Of a stretch of DNA of 64,000 nucleotides, positions 10,238 through 19,167 are shown piece after piece. The stretch's first letter is position 1; the number at the start of each line of letters is the position of its first letter. Made by a program: the position numbers and the translations under genes. Under the pieces are notes generated by a model. The model was given only the letters and a program-made list of their open reading frames with translations. It was not told the origin of the DNA and ran no database searches. Source of the stretch: Asaia sp037151935 (lineage in GTDB: Bacteria > Pseudomonadota > Alphaproteobacteria > Acetobacterales > Acetobacteraceae); assembly GCF_051628905.1 (NCBI RefSeq), contig NZ_CP157575.1, positions 496,001 through 560,000 of the forward strand. The letters run 5' to 3'.

Positions 10238-10566
10238 CAGATCAGCGCCCCACCCGAGAAGGAGAAGAACGACAGGAAGAACGAGCTGGCCGCAAAAGCG
10301 ATGGACAGGCCGAACACGATCTGGATCAGGCGGCGGAAGCCGCCGGATGTTTCGCCAAAGGCCAGAGTCAGGCCGGTCACGGTGATGATGATCACCGACA
10401 CGATGCGCGCCACCGGCCCCTGCACGGATTCCAGAATCTGGTTGAGCGGTTCCTCCCACGGCATGTCCGATCCGGACGCCAAGGCCGAGGAGCACCATGC
10501 GATGGACAGCAGCACGGCGGAAAAGACAGGCGCGTGCCGACGCACGCGAAACAGCGTGATGTTCAT
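10237..10566 (-). CDS. trbC: TrbC, VirB2-like pilin
   Basis: The 109-residue protein starts at the ATG at 10566, overlapping the trbB stop by ATGA. It has an N-terminal signal peptide (cleavage after about ALA), then a short periplasmic part containing MPWEEPLNQILESVQGPVAR and two hydrophobic helices (IVSVIIITVTGLTLAFGE and VFGLSIAFAASSFFLSFF). This is the typical layout of VirB2/TrbC conjugative pilins. It sits between trbB and trbD as in all P-type loci. Confidence 0.93.
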   Translation of the reverse strand: MNITLFRVRRHAPVFSAVLLSIAWCSSALASGSDMPWEEPLNQILESVQGPVARIVSVIIITVTGLTLAFGETSGGFRRLIQIVFGLSIAFAASSFFLSFFSFSGGALI

Positions 10567-11540
10567 TGGAAATCTCCATCGGTATCGATTGAATGAATGC
10601 GATAGGCGCCTGTGGCGGGGTCGAGCCCGTCCACGGTGGCGAGTTCGGACAACCGGCGCTGTGTGCCTCGCCCCGACAGGACAGCGATCACGTCGATCGT
10701 CTCGGCGATCAGCGCGCGGGGCACGGTGACGACGATTTCCTGGATCAACTGCTCCATGCGATGCAACGCGCCGATGGCGGTGCCGGCGTGGAGCGTACCG
10801 ATGCCGCCAGGATGGCCCGTGCCCCATGCCTTGAGCAAGTCCAGTGCCTCTGGGCCGCGCACTTCCCCAATCGGAATACGGTCGGGGCGCAGGCGCAGGG
10901 CCGAGCGCACCAGTTCGGACAGTGTGACGATGCCATCACGGGTGCGGAGCGATACGAGGTTGGGTGCCGCGCATTGCAGTTCGCGCGTATCCTCGATCAG
11001 CACGACCCGGTCGTCGGTTTTTGCGATCTCGGCCAGCAAGGCATTGACCAGAGTGGTCTTGCCCGTACTGGTCCCGCCTGCGACTAGGATGTTTTTCCTC
11101 TCTGCAACAGCGCGACGGAGATAGTGCGCGTGCCCTTCCGTCATGATCCCGGAAGCGACATAACCGTCGAGGGTAAAGACGGCGACAGCGGGCTTCCGGA
11201 TAGCGAAACTCGGGGCCGTCACGACGGGTGGCAACAGCCCTTCGAAGCGCTCGCCGGTCGGCAGTTCGGCCGATACGCGGGGTGCTGCTTCATGCACCTC
11301 CGCCCCGACATGGTGGGCCACCAGGCGCACGATGCGCTCGGCATCGGCCGGTGTGATAGTTTCGCCCGTATCGGACAGGCCCTCGGAAAGCCGGTCGATC
11401 CACAACCGGCCGTCCGGGTTAAGCATGACCTCGACGACGGAAGGATCGGCAAGGTGCCCCGCGATCGCCAGTCCCATCGCCGTGCGCAGCATCGAGATGC
11501 CGCGTGCCTGACTTTCCGAATTATGATGCGAAACCGCCAT
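10563..11540 (-). CDS. trbB: TrbB, VirB11-like secretion ATPase
   Basis: The 325-residue protein carries an N-terminal domain, Walker A (AGGTSTGKTTL, around residue 155), the Asp box (VVLIEDTRELQC), Walker B and His-box region (GEVRGPEALDLLKAWGTGHPGGIGTLHAG). This matches the VirB11/TrbB hexameric traffic ATPases that switch the channel between pilus assembly and substrate transfer. Its length is normal. It is the first gene of the trb block, about 170 bp downstream of the ribbon-helix-helix gene; nothing convincing lies in the gap. Confidence 0.95.
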   Translation of the reverse strand: MAVSHHNSESQARGISMLRTAMGLAIAGHLADPSVVEVMLNPDGRLWIDRLSEGLSDTGETITPADAERIVRLVAHHVGAEVHEAAPRVSAELPTGERFEGLLPPVVTAPSFAIRKPAVAVFTLDGYVASGIMTEGHAHYLRRAVAERKNILVAGGTSTGKTTLVNALLAEIAKTDDRVVLIEDTRELQCAAPNLVSLRTRDGIVTLSELVRSALRLRPDRIPIGEVRGPEALDLLKAWGTGHPGGIGTLHAGTAIGALHRMEQLIQEIVVTVPRALIAETIDVIAVLSGRGTQRRLSELATVDGLDPATGAYRIHSIDTDGDFQ

Positions 11541-11712
11541 CTGACCCCCGCTCGAACGGGACCGGAACAGATGGTCCCCACACGGGGATGATTAAAAGAG
11601 GGCCATTTCGGCTCGATTCAACAACTATTGCGGACCGTGCGGCCATCGCGTGGAAACGGCGGTAATCGGCGGGATTGACAAATCCTTTTGGCAGCCCCAC
11701 GCAATCTGACGA

Positions 11713-12162
11713 TTACTGGGGGTCTTCCCCACGATTACGCCGCGTGTCGATGTCCCGCGACAGTTCCCTGAGAAAGCGATCTCCCGTCGCCAGTTTTCGC
11801 CCGAGCGATTGCAGGAAACCCTCGAACCGCTCGACGCCTTTCGCCCTGGCCGATGCCTGGGCACTGTCAGGCAGCGGTGGGGTGACGGTCAGCCAGAAAC
11901 GGATGAACAGTGCCAGCGTCTCGCCCATAATGGCGACGTCTTCGTCCATCCCGGTGATCTGGCGGTCCATCCTGTCCATACGACGGGCGAACACCGCCTC
12001 CAGCCGCTCCGAGGCATCAGCCGAAAGGAAGGAGGCGACGGCCGCCTCAATCACCGCCGACTTCGAGACGTTGCGCCGTAACGCCAGCGCTTCGACCTGC
12101 TTCAGAAGCTCCGGCTCGAAATACACATTCATGCGGGTCTTGCTCGGCATGGGCATCCTCAC
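11713..12162 (-). CDS. CopG-type ribbon-helix-helix protein between traG and trbB
   Basis: The 149-residue protein has an N-terminal ribbon-helix-helix motif (SKTRMNVYFEPELLKQ, then RRNVSKSAVIEAAVASFL) and a longer helical C-terminal part. Genes of this type regularly sit between traG and trbB in this ICE family and are annotated as CopG-like regulators. A role in the relaxosome or in transcription of the transfer operon is likely but not shown here. It overlaps the traG stop by 4 bp. Confidence 0.85.
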   Translation of the reverse strand: MRMPMPSKTRMNVYFEPELLKQVEALALRRNVSKSAVIEAAVASFLSADASERLEAVFARRMDRMDRQITGMDEDVAIMGETLALFIRFWLTVTPPLPDSAQASARAKGVERFEGFLQSLGRKLATGDRFLRELSRDIDTRRNRGEDPQ

Positions 12163-14147
12163 AGATCAAGGCCGTCGGCCGGGTCCATCGTCGCCTGACG
12201 CGCAACGGAGCGGGCCTCCTGGCGTATAGTGCGCGCTCTGGCGGCGGCGACATCCGGCTCGTCGTCGAGCACGTCGAACTCCTGCATACCCGGACGCTCG
12301 GGCGGCACGACGTCCTCATGCTCTGGCAATTCCGGTTCGCGGCGAATGCCGGCATTGGCTGAATCGCCATCAGTGCTCGTGCCGCCATCGGGTGCCGGCC
12401 CTCCCGGTGAGGCGACTGTTCCCAGCTCTGACCAGTCATCGGACGGAGGCGCGGACGGGCGTTGCGTTCCGCTAGCCGGGGGCGGCAGGACACGCTCCAT
12501 GAACCGCGCATCCTCGTAATAGCGCGCCTTCTTCGCGCGAACGGGGGCGACGCCCGCGACCAGCAGCAGTTCATCGGTTGGTGGAAGCTGCATCACCTCG
12601 CCAGGCGTCAGCAGCGGTCGTGCCGTCTCCTGTCGCGACACCATGAGATGCCCGAGCCAGGGCGATAGCCGGTGACCGGCATAATTAGTGGAATCACGCA
12701 TTTCTGTCGCGGTGCCGAGCGCGTCCGACACCCGCCGGGCGGTGCGCTCATCGTTGGTGGCAAACGCGACGCGGACATGACAGTTGTCGAGAATACTGTT
12801 GTTCGCGCCGTAGGCTTTTTCGATCTGGTTGAGACTCTGCGCGATCAGGAAGGATTTGATCCCATACCCCGCCATGAAGGCCAGCGCACTCTCGAAGAAA
12901 TCCAGCCGACCGAGGGCGGGAAACTCATCGAGCATCAGCAGCAACCGGTGCCGATGGACGGAGACATGCAGATCCTCCGTCAACCGCCGGCCGATCTGGT
13001 TCAGGATCAGGCGGATCAGCGGCTTGGTGCGGGCAATGTCGGATGGAGGCACAACGAGATAGAGGCTCGCGGACTGGCGGCCCGACACGAGATCCGCGAT
13101 GCGCCAGTCGCACCGTGCCGTCACCTTGGCCACCACGGGGTCGCGATAGAGGCCGAGGAACGACATGGCGGTAGACAATACGCCCGACCGTTCGTTGTCG
13201 CTCTTGTTCAGCAGTTCCCATGCCGACGAGGCAATGACGGGATGCACGCCCGCCTTGCCGAGATGCGGCGTGGACATCATCGCACGCAGCGTCGCCTCCA
13301 CTGGCCGTTTCGGGTCTGACAGAAAATTGGCGACACCAGCCAGCGTCTTGTCCGGCTCGGCGTAGAGGACATGCAGGATCGCACCGACCAGCAGGGAGTG
13401 CGAAGTCTTTTCCCAATGGTTGCGCCGGTCCAAAGCACCTTCGGGGTCGACGAGGATATCGGCGATGTTCTGGACGTCGCGCACCTCCCTGTCACCACGC
13501 CGGACCTCCAGCAGCGGGTTGTAGGGCGAGGATGCCGGATCGGTCGGGTCGAACAGCAGCACGCGCCCGTGCCGGGCACGAAATCCGGCGGTCAGCCCCC
13601 AGTTCTCGCCCTTGATGTCATGGACGATGGCCGAGCCCGGCCAAGTCAGTAGCGTGGGTACGACAAGGCCAACGCCTTTACCCGAGCGGGTCGGCGCAAA
13701 GCACAGGACATGCTCAGGACCGTTATGCCGAAGATAGTCCAGATCCCACCGGCCCAGCACCACGCCGTCGGGATCAAGCAGCCCAGCCTGCTTCACCTCG
13801 ACAGCATCCGCCCAACGGGCAGAGCCATACGTGGCGACGTTGCGGGCCTCCCGTGCCCGAAGGATCGACAGGCCAATGGCGACGACGCAGCCGATAATTC
13901 CACCGGACGAGGCGATGTACCCGCCCGTCACGAAGATCGACGGCGCATAGGCGTCGTAGAACTACCACCACCAGAAGAAGGCCGGCGGATCGTAGAACGG
14001 CCAGCCCGCCACCGTGAACCAGGGAGCGCCAAGCTGGGGCTGAAAGCCGAGACGCCAGGCCGTCCATTCCGTGGCACTCCAGATGGCGACGAAGACGATC
14101 AACAGAACAAGGGCGACCTGCCCCCACAGGACACGGCTTCCGGACAT
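12159..14147 (-). pseudogene. traG: traG (VirD4-like coupling protein) with an in-frame amber codon
   Basis: The full frame would give 662 residues, the normal TraG size. The N-terminal 61 codons (14147 to 13965) read MSGSRVLWGQVALVLLIV and end in WWW. The TAG at 13962-13964 follows, and the same frame then continues FYDAYAPSIFVTGGYIASSGG into the ATPase. TAG stands where TraG has an aromatic residue (Trp or Tyr) in the first periplasmic loop. The downstream part holds Walker A (PTRSGKG) and Walker B (LLLMLDEFPALG). TraG links the relaxosome to the secretion channel, and a product starting at an internal codon near 13931 would lack the first membrane helix. A true nonsense mutation is more likely than recoding; a base-call error is possible. 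Confidence 0.85.
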
Positions 14148-14264
14148 CGGGGCTCCAATCGGCTTGGGGAATGAAACCGATCAGAGAAGGGGCGACCAAG
14201 CGGCAGGCAATATATAATGAGTCGCGATCGTACCGCCGGATACCATGGCGTAGAAAAAGGACGG

Positions 14265-14561
14265 TCAGTGCCGGGTTGCGCGGGCGTCGATCACGGCCTG
14301 CTCGAGAATCTTCCGGTAACCGATTTTCGTCATCCACTGTGCACGGACAAGATGGCTTTCCCAACAGATGCGCGTGCGCTCTCCATCAGCCGGGTCGCGG
14401 TGCAGCACGATCCGCGCCACCTCCGTCCAGTCGGCCCGATCCGCCTCGGCGTCGAGCAGGCGGAGATAGGTGATGAAATGCACTTCGTCATAGGTCGTGA
14501 TCGTCGGCACGGTCGGTGCCAGATCATCGACATCGGGGTCCAGTTCGGGTCTTGCTGTCAT
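14265..14561 (-). CDS. Small DUF2285 protein, QseM-like antiactivator candidate
   Basis: The 98-residue protein starts at the ATG at 14561. The DUF2285-type core reads TYDEVHFITYLRLLDAEADRADWTEVARIVLH, then ESHLVRAQWMTKIGYRKIL. In ICEMlSym(R7A) a small protein of this type, QseM, blocks the excision activator FseA and is encoded divergently from the XRE repressor QseC across shared operators. Here the same layout is seen: it diverges from an XRE gene at 14667 across palindromes at 14595-14630, and an FseA-like gene lies elsewhere in the element. The family assignment is firm; the antiactivator role is inferred from that model system. Confidence 0.75.
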   Translation of the reverse strand: MTARPELDPDVDDLAPTVPTITTYDEVHFITYLRLLDAEADRADWTEVARIVLHRDPADGERTRICWESHLVRAQWMTKIGYRKILEQAVIDARATRH

Positions 14562-14594
14562 CCGACAGCCCTCCAGCAGGATTGCAGTCAACCA

Positions 14595-14630
14595 TATCCT
14601 AAAATGGGATAATCCTAAATCAGGATTATC
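14595..14630. promoter_or_regulatory. Paired palindromic operators between divergent DUF2285 and XRE genes
   Basis: A perfect inverted repeat, GATAATCCT-N5-AGGATTATC, lies at 14608-14630. It overlaps a second inverted pair, TATCC-N7-GGATA, at 14595-14611. The two sites share the TATCC half-site and lie in the 105-bp gap between the divergent starts, so they are likely binding sites for the adjacent XRE protein. Confidence 0.75.
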
Positions 14631-14666
14631 GGAACGGCTCCCCTGCCCGTCGGAGAGCTGTTCCGC

Positions 14667-14951
14667 GTGAAGAAATCCCTGCGCACACCCCGGCAGCTTT
14701 TGCTGCAATCGCTCCTTACGGAAGCGCGCAAGACCGGAGGTATGACGCAGGCGGAACTGGCGGCCGCACTCGGCAAACCGCAATCCTTCGTCGCCAAATA
14801 CGAGAATGGCGAGCGACGAATCGATGTCATTGAATTCGCTGACATAACAGCCGCCCTTGGCGTTTCCGGCGCCGATCTTCTCGTTCGTCTCGCACCTGGC
14901 GCAGAAAAGCCCCCGCCAGAGGGCGAGGATACCACGGTCCAGGACGAATAG
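14667..14951 (+). CDS. XRE-family repressor, QseC-like
   Basis: The 94-residue protein uses a GTG start at 14667. It contains a helix-turn-helix of the XRE type: MTQAELAAALGKPQSFVAKYENGERRIDVIEF. The C-terminal tail is acidic and proline-rich. Palindromic operators lie just upstream, shared with the divergent DUF2285 gene, so it likely represses both its own promoter and its neighbour, as QseC does with qseM in ICEMlSym(R7A). The DNA-binding family is clear; equivalence to QseC is inferred from layout. Confidence 0.8.
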   Translation: MKKSLRTPRQLLLQSLLTEARKTGGMTQAELAAALGKPQSFVAKYENGERRIDVIEFADITAALGVSGADLLVRLAPGAEKPPPEGEDTTVQDE

Positions 14952-14979
14952 GAACGATCATTCCTGGAACGATCGTTCC
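14951..14979. promoter_or_regulatory. Tandem 14-bp palindromes upstream of second XRE gene
   Basis: Two near-identical sites follow each other with a 1-bp gap: GGAACGATCATTCC (14951-14964, one mismatch from symmetry) and the perfect palindrome GGAACGATCGTTCC (14966-14979). They lie 22 bp before the start of the XRE gene at 15001 and are likely autoregulatory operators distinct from those at 14595-14630. Confidence 0.7.
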
Positions 14980-15000
14980 GACACGGGTCTCGATGACGGC

Positions 15001-15225
15001 ATGGACCTCAAGGAGGTCATGGCGGTCAACCTGCGTCGGATGCGTCATGACAGGGACATGACGCAAGAAGAGCTGGCCGATCGCGCCGGCCTGAGCACCC
15101 GCTATGTCGGGGCGATCGAACGCGCGGACGTGTCGGCAAGCGTTACGATCCTGGGAAAGATTGCAGAGGCACTGGACGTGGAACCGGGCGCGTTATTGCA
15201 AGCTGTCCCGGCCAGTCCGCGCTGA
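15001..15225 (+). CDS. Second small XRE-family regulator
   Basis: The 74-residue protein is almost only a helix-turn-helix domain: NLRRMRHDRDMTQEELADRAGLSTRYVGAIERADVSASV. It starts at the ATG at 15001. It resembles the short repressor-type proteins common beside ICE control regions. Its own pair of GGAACGATC palindromes lies directly upstream, so autoregulation is likely. The target promoters beyond its own are unknown. Confidence 0.82.
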   Translation: MDLKEVMAVNLRRMRHDRDMTQEELADRAGLSTRYVGAIERADVSASVTILGKIAEALDVEPGALLQAVPASPR

Positions 15226-15248
15226 CCGGCTGAGGGGAAAAGACACCC

Positions 15249-15851
15249 TCATCCCTTCCACGCGGTGCTGTCCTTTACGATGACGGCGAACATATCCGCA
15301 AGTTCGGCCAGGGCGACGCGACGCACGGTTTCGGCAGCGATCGTTCCACCCAGCGGATCAGCGACATCACGTGCGGCAATGGCGTCCGCCACAAGGGTCA
15401 CGCGCAGGCCGTATTCCTCCGCCGCCGCGCGGACGGTGGTGGATACGCAGACACCAACCGTATCACCAGCGATGATGACCTCGTTCCGACCCGTCTCCTT
15501 GATCCGATCCGCCAGCCCGGTGCCGATAAACGCATTGGCGTGAGTCTTGAACAGAACCGTCTCCCCTTCACGCGGCGTCACCTGGGGCAGGAAATCACGA
15601 TACGGACCATCGCTGGCAAAGGCGGGAGCGCCTGGTCCGGCGTCATGGGCGATATGGATGACCGGCACGCCCTTGCACCGCGCGAGATCTAGCAGCCGTC
15701 CGGCCTCATCTGCCGCCACATCGACATTGGCGAGCGGTACTCGCCCGTCGCGATATTCGCGCTGGATGTCGATCAGGATCAGTACCGACTGATCAAGCGG
15801 CGACGGGTTGTCATCGAGCCCATATATCTCGCGGAAAGTTTCTAGGGTCAT
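15249..15851 (-). CDS. Isochorismatase-family cysteine hydrolase
   Basis: The 200-residue protein has the family's catalytic triad: Asp in VLILIDIQREY (about residue 28), Lys in VLFKTHANAF (about 101) and Cys in GDTVGVCVSTTVRAA (about 133). The family hydrolyses amide or vinyl-ether bonds (nicotinamidase, carbamoylsarcosine amidase, isochorismatase, hydrazidase). The substrate cannot be told from sequence alone. It is downstream of a LysR gene on the same strand and belongs to the cargo module at 15.2-20.8 kb. Confidence 0.85.
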   Translation of the reverse strand: MTLETFREIYGLDDNPSPLDQSVLILIDIQREYRDGRVPLANVDVAADEAGRLLDLARCKGVPVIHIAHDAGPGAPAFASDGPYRDFLPQVTPREGETVLFKTHANAFIGTGLADRIKETGRNEVIIAGDTVGVCVSTTVRAAAEEYGLRVTLVADAIAARDVADPLGGTIAAETVRRVALAELADMFAVIVKDSTAWKG

Positions 15852-15897
15852 TGGGATTTTCCTCCTGGTAACAGGCTATTTTGACAGCGCCGACGCT

Positions 15898-16920
15898 TCA
15901 TAAACGCGCGCCGCCCGTTTCGTGATGTCCCGGTATCTTGACTAGCAACGATGATGACATGGTTTGACCCCGCATGGTCAAACCATCCAGGCGACTCATA
16001 TGTGTGGCGAGATCCAGAAGATTACGCAGCGCGGGGCTGCGGTTCTGAGGCGACCAGACAGCGCTGAACCGGGCGTGTTCCTTTTCGTCGTCGATCGGAC
16101 GGAAGACGACGCCGGGGAATGGCACATGGCTCCCTGCCTCATGGGTCAGCGTGATCCCCTCCCCTGCGGCAACCATGTGCATCAACGTGTCCCGTCCGAC
16201 ATCGCGCCGCTGGAGGCGCGGCGATCGCCCATGCTCGGCCACGCGCCGGACGATATGTTCAAAAACCTGCGGCCCGGCGCCACCCTGCCGGACGAGAAAG
16301 GTCTCCGCGAGGAGGTCAGCCCAAGCAAGGGATTCCAAAGTCGCAAGCGGATGCGCGGAAGGAAGAGCGATCACCAGCGCCTCGTTCCAGAGATGCCTAC
16401 TATGGCAATCCGGCACATCGGCAACATTGACGATGAAAGCCACGTCGAGTTTGCCCTCGCGGATCATGGCAAGGGTATGTGATGACGGTCCTTCGATGAT
16501 GCTCTGCTCGATTGCCGGGTGGGCTGCGCGATAGCGCCTGCGCAAATCGGCGAGAAATCCTGTCGCGATCGAACCGTGCAGTCCAATCGCGAGGCGCCCG
16601 ACCATGCCGTCGGCAATCGCGCCTGCCGTCCTGACAGCATGGTCGATCTGCTCGATACCAGCCGAAACCTCCGCAACGAAGCGGCGCCCGGCCTCAGTCA
16701 GCCGGACCCCGCGATGACGCCGCTCAAACAGGGTAAGACCCAACGTCTCTTCCAGCGCCTTGATTCGGGTGCTGACGCTCGATTGAGCAACACCGAGTGC
16801 ATTTGCGGCGTGATGGAAGTTCAGATGCTCGGCAAGCACCAGCATCTGGACAAGTGGAATCAACGATATCCTGCCGCCTGCAACTCCTTTGATCTCCGGA
16901 ACGTGCCGCGTTCGACGCAT
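15898..16920 (-). CDS. LysR-family transcriptional regulator
   Basis: The 340-residue protein has an N-terminal LysR helix-turn-helix (LVLAEHLNFHHAANALGVAQSSVSTRIKALEETLGLTLFERRHRGVRLTEAG) preceded by a 25-residue extension. A periplasmic-binding-like effector domain follows (VGRLAIGLHGSIATGFLADL). AAGGAGG lies 9 nt before the ATG at 16920, supporting that start. It sits between the aldo/keto reductase and isochorismatase genes on the same strand and probably controls one or both. The effector is unknown. Confidence 0.88.
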   Translation of the reverse strand: MRRTRHVPEIKGVAGGRISLIPLVQMLVLAEHLNFHHAANALGVAQSSVSTRIKALEETLGLTLFERRHRGVRLTEAGRRFVAEVSAGIEQIDHAVRTAGAIADGMVGRLAIGLHGSIATGFLADLRRRYRAAHPAIEQSIIEGPSSHTLAMIREGKLDVAFIVNVADVPDCHSRHLWNEALVIALPSAHPLATLESLAWADLLAETFLVRQGGAGPQVFEHIVRRVAEHGRSPRLQRRDVGRDTLMHMVAAGEGITLTHEAGSHVPFPGVVFRPIDDEKEHARFSAVWSPQNRSPALRNLLDLATHMSRLDGLTMRGQTMSSSLLVKIPGHHETGGARL

Positions 16921-16952
16921 GTCACAACGACCTCCTTGGAAATCAGATCTAT

Positions 16953-17948
16953 TTATTCAAATCCAGCTACAGGATGCGGCAAGTAATCCCTTTCCAATGC
17001 CGCAACCTCGTCACTGCTCAGCATGATCTCCAAGGCAGCTATAGCATCGTCGAGATGAGGTGATTTAGAAGCACCAACGATTGGAGCTGAGACCTCGGAC
17101 TTGGCCAGAACCCAAGCAAGCGACACCTGTGCCATCGGTATGCTACGCGCAGCAGCGACACGTTCGACGGCGCTGATTACTGCGTTATCTGCCTCTTCCG
17201 TCGCGGCGAAAAGCGTCTGGCCGAAAGCATCGCTTTCGCTCCGCTTCGTCTGCTCGCCAACGGGGCGGGCCAACCGCCCACGCGCCAAGGGACTCCACGG
17301 CAGGATTCCCACGCCCTGATCCGCGCACAGCGGAATCATTTCGCGTTCTTCTTCCCGATAGAGCAAATTAAGATAATTCTGCATGGTGACGAAGCGCGTC
17401 CATCCGTTGAGGCGCGCCGTCTCCTGCGCTTTAGCGAATTGCCATGCGAACATTGATGAAGCACCGATATATCGGGCCTTGCCGGCCTTTACGACATCAT
17501 GAAGCGCCTCCATCGTCTCTTCGATCGGCGTTCCATAATCCCAACGGTGGATCTGATAGAGATCGACATAATCGGTTCCAAGGCGCGTCAGGCTGGCATC
17601 AATCTCAGTCATGATCGCTTTGCGCGAGAGACCCTTGCGATTAGGAGCAGCATTCCCTTCCAGCATCTGTTCAGGAAAAAAGACCTTTGTGGCGATAACT
17701 ACTTCGTCTCGACGGGTATATTCCTTAAGGAGCTTACCAACGATCACTTCAGAGGTGCCGGCTGAGTAGCTATTCGCAGTATCGAAAAAATTGATCCCAC
17801 ACTCGACTGCTCGCCTGATAATCTGCCGACTATCAGCTTCGCCAATCGTCCAATTATGAACGCCGGCACCCGGTTCTCCGAAAGTCATACACCCCAAGCA
17901 GAGACGCGAAATATCAAGGCCAGTGGAGCCGAGCTTTGAGAACAACAT
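16953..17948 (-). CDS. Aldo/keto reductase
   Basis: The 331-residue protein begins MLFSKLGSTGLDISRLCLGCMTFG, typical of NADP-dependent aldo/keto reductases of the YajO/Tas type. The active-site Asp and Tyr occur in GINFFDTANSYSAGTSE and the Lys in VVIATKVFF. Cofactor-binding residues near the C-terminus read PIVGASKSPHLDDAI. It reduces aldehydes or ketones in the cytoplasm; the true substrate is unknown. It is 16 bp downstream of the metallo-hydrolase gene, so the two are probably co-transcribed. Confidence 0.9.
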   Translation of the reverse strand: MLFSKLGSTGLDISRLCLGCMTFGEPGAGVHNWTIGEADSRQIIRRAVECGINFFDTANSYSAGTSEVIVGKLLKEYTRRDEVVIATKVFFPEQMLEGNAAPNRKGLSRKAIMTEIDASLTRLGTDYVDLYQIHRWDYGTPIEETMEALHDVVKAGKARYIGASSMFAWQFAKAQETARLNGWTRFVTMQNYLNLLYREEEREMIPLCADQGVGILPWSPLARGRLARPVGEQTKRSESDAFGQTLFAATEEADNAVISAVERVAAARSIPMAQVSLAWVLAKSEVSAPIVGASKSPHLDDAIAALEIMLSSDEVAALERDYLPHPVAGFE

Positions 17949-17964
17949 TTACCTTTTCCTTCTT

Positions 17965-18807
17965 TTATTCATCCTCATAGACAAGGCTGTAACTCTGACC
18001 TTTTCGCTCAATGCGTCCAAAACCACGTTCGCGAAGATGCATTCCAGCAATCAGCAACCGTTCAGAACTCACGAGGTCAAGCAGTCGTGTCCGTGTCTCA
18101 GCTGCGAGAATTGGGTCCAGGTCGAAAGCGATCGACACATCCGGACGTGGAATCTGAATCTCTGGGAAATGAACGATGTCTCCCCAGATCAGAAGATTTC
18201 GACCGCCGGATTCAAGGCGATAGCCAGTATGCCCCGCCGTATGTCCCGGAAGCGGCGCAGCCGTCAGGCCGGGGGACACCTCGCCTCCTTCAAAAAGACG
18301 TAACCTATCTCGATAATTCTCGAATATTTGACGCGCCATGAGAAAATTCCCACGCGCCCGCTCGCTTGCGCGGCTCAGATTGCCGTCATCCTGCCAGAAC
18401 TCGATTTCTCGCTTATGGACGACCAGCTCGGCATTCGGAAAGACGGCCTCCCCGTTTTTATCCAAAAGCCCAGCAACATGATCTGGATGAGCATGGGTCA
18501 GCAGAATCGTGTCGACCCCGGAAGGCTGCACTCCGGCCTGTGGAAGATTGGATGCCAAAAGGCCTCCCCACTGCTTGAAACCACCAGCCCCAGCGTCAAT
18601 CAGGACCGTGCGACCACCCCCGCGTACCAGATAGCAGTTTATATGAATGGCGGAGGTGTCCTTCACCCCCGCTTCCTCTTCCATCCGCGCAGCATCCGGG
18701 GGATCGATATTCGAGAGGAGATCCAGGCTGGCGCTCAGATTGCCATCGCTGATCGCCGTGATCGTGAAATCTCCGACTTTCTGGAAGGGGAATTGTGTAG
18801 CCGACAT
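17965..18807 (-). CDS. MBL-fold metallo-hydrolase
   Basis: The 280-residue protein starts at the ATG at 18807, which has AGGAGA about 6 nt upstream; the longer frame to 18840 is less likely. The metallo-beta-lactamase metal-binding motif is LLTHAHPDHVAG, with further ligands in LPGHTAGHTGYRLE and IWGDIVHF. Lactonase-like hydrolases of this type (AttM/quorum-quenching or pyridoxolactonase relatives) have this layout, but the substrate cannot be fixed. The sequence ends YSLVYEDE. Confidence 0.87.
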   Translation of the reverse strand: MSATQFPFQKVGDFTITAISDGNLSASLDLLSNIDPPDAARMEEEAGVKDTSAIHINCYLVRGGGRTVLIDAGAGGFKQWGGLLASNLPQAGVQPSGVDTILLTHAHPDHVAGLLDKNGEAVFPNAELVVHKREIEFWQDDGNLSRASERARGNFLMARQIFENYRDRLRLFEGGEVSPGLTAAPLPGHTAGHTGYRLESGGRNLLIWGDIVHFPEIQIPRPDVSIAFDLDPILAAETRTRLLDLVSSERLLIAGMHLRERGFGRIERKGQSYSLVYEDE

Positions 18808-18840
18808 TGTTCTCTCCTGAGTTCTCCGCCTGGCAGTCAT

Positions 18841-19167
18841 TCAGTTGCGGGCGTGAATGTTTTCGGTCGGATATCCAAAGCAGCGAATACGGGCGGAAAG
18901 GTCCGTATTGCGCTTTATGCTGTCACCGATTTCCTCCATGAACTTTTCCATGACAGAAGCTGTTCGAAACACTTCCAGCCGAAATTGAATTTCGGCAAAA
19001 ACCGGATGTCCACGACCGTGCCGGACGGCGACGTAGATGATATGCACCTTGTCCAATGCTGCCCCAAGGAGGTCCGTGCAAAGCGCTGTGCATTCCTGAG
19101 TGAGCGTCGTAAGTGTCTCTTCCGACGGCATCTTTTCCTGCGATATAAAAAGCGTAACGTTAGGCAT
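18841..19167 (-). CDS. Tautomerase-family protein
   Basis: The 108-residue protein begins MPNVTLFISQEKMP; Pro2 would become the N-terminal catalytic proline after Met removal, the hallmark of the 4-oxalocrotonate tautomerase/MIF superfamily. The segment GAALDKVHIIYVAVRHGRGHPVFAEIQFR gives the second beta strand. Enzymes of this family isomerise keto-enol intermediates in aromatic ring degradation. The gene overlaps the next upstream gene by 8 bp. Confidence 0.8.
   Translation of the reverse strand: MPNVTLFISQEKMPSEETLTTLTQECTALCTDLLGAALDKVHIIYVAVRHGRGHPVFAEIQFRLEVFRTASVMEKFMEEIGDSIKRNTDLSARIRCFGYPTENIHARN

Noticed and set aside
8650..10596. Plus-strand frames of 301-329 codons opposite trbE and trbD
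   Set aside because: The minus strand carries the conserved VirB4 and VirB3 sequences; the plus-strand products are biased and unrecognisable.
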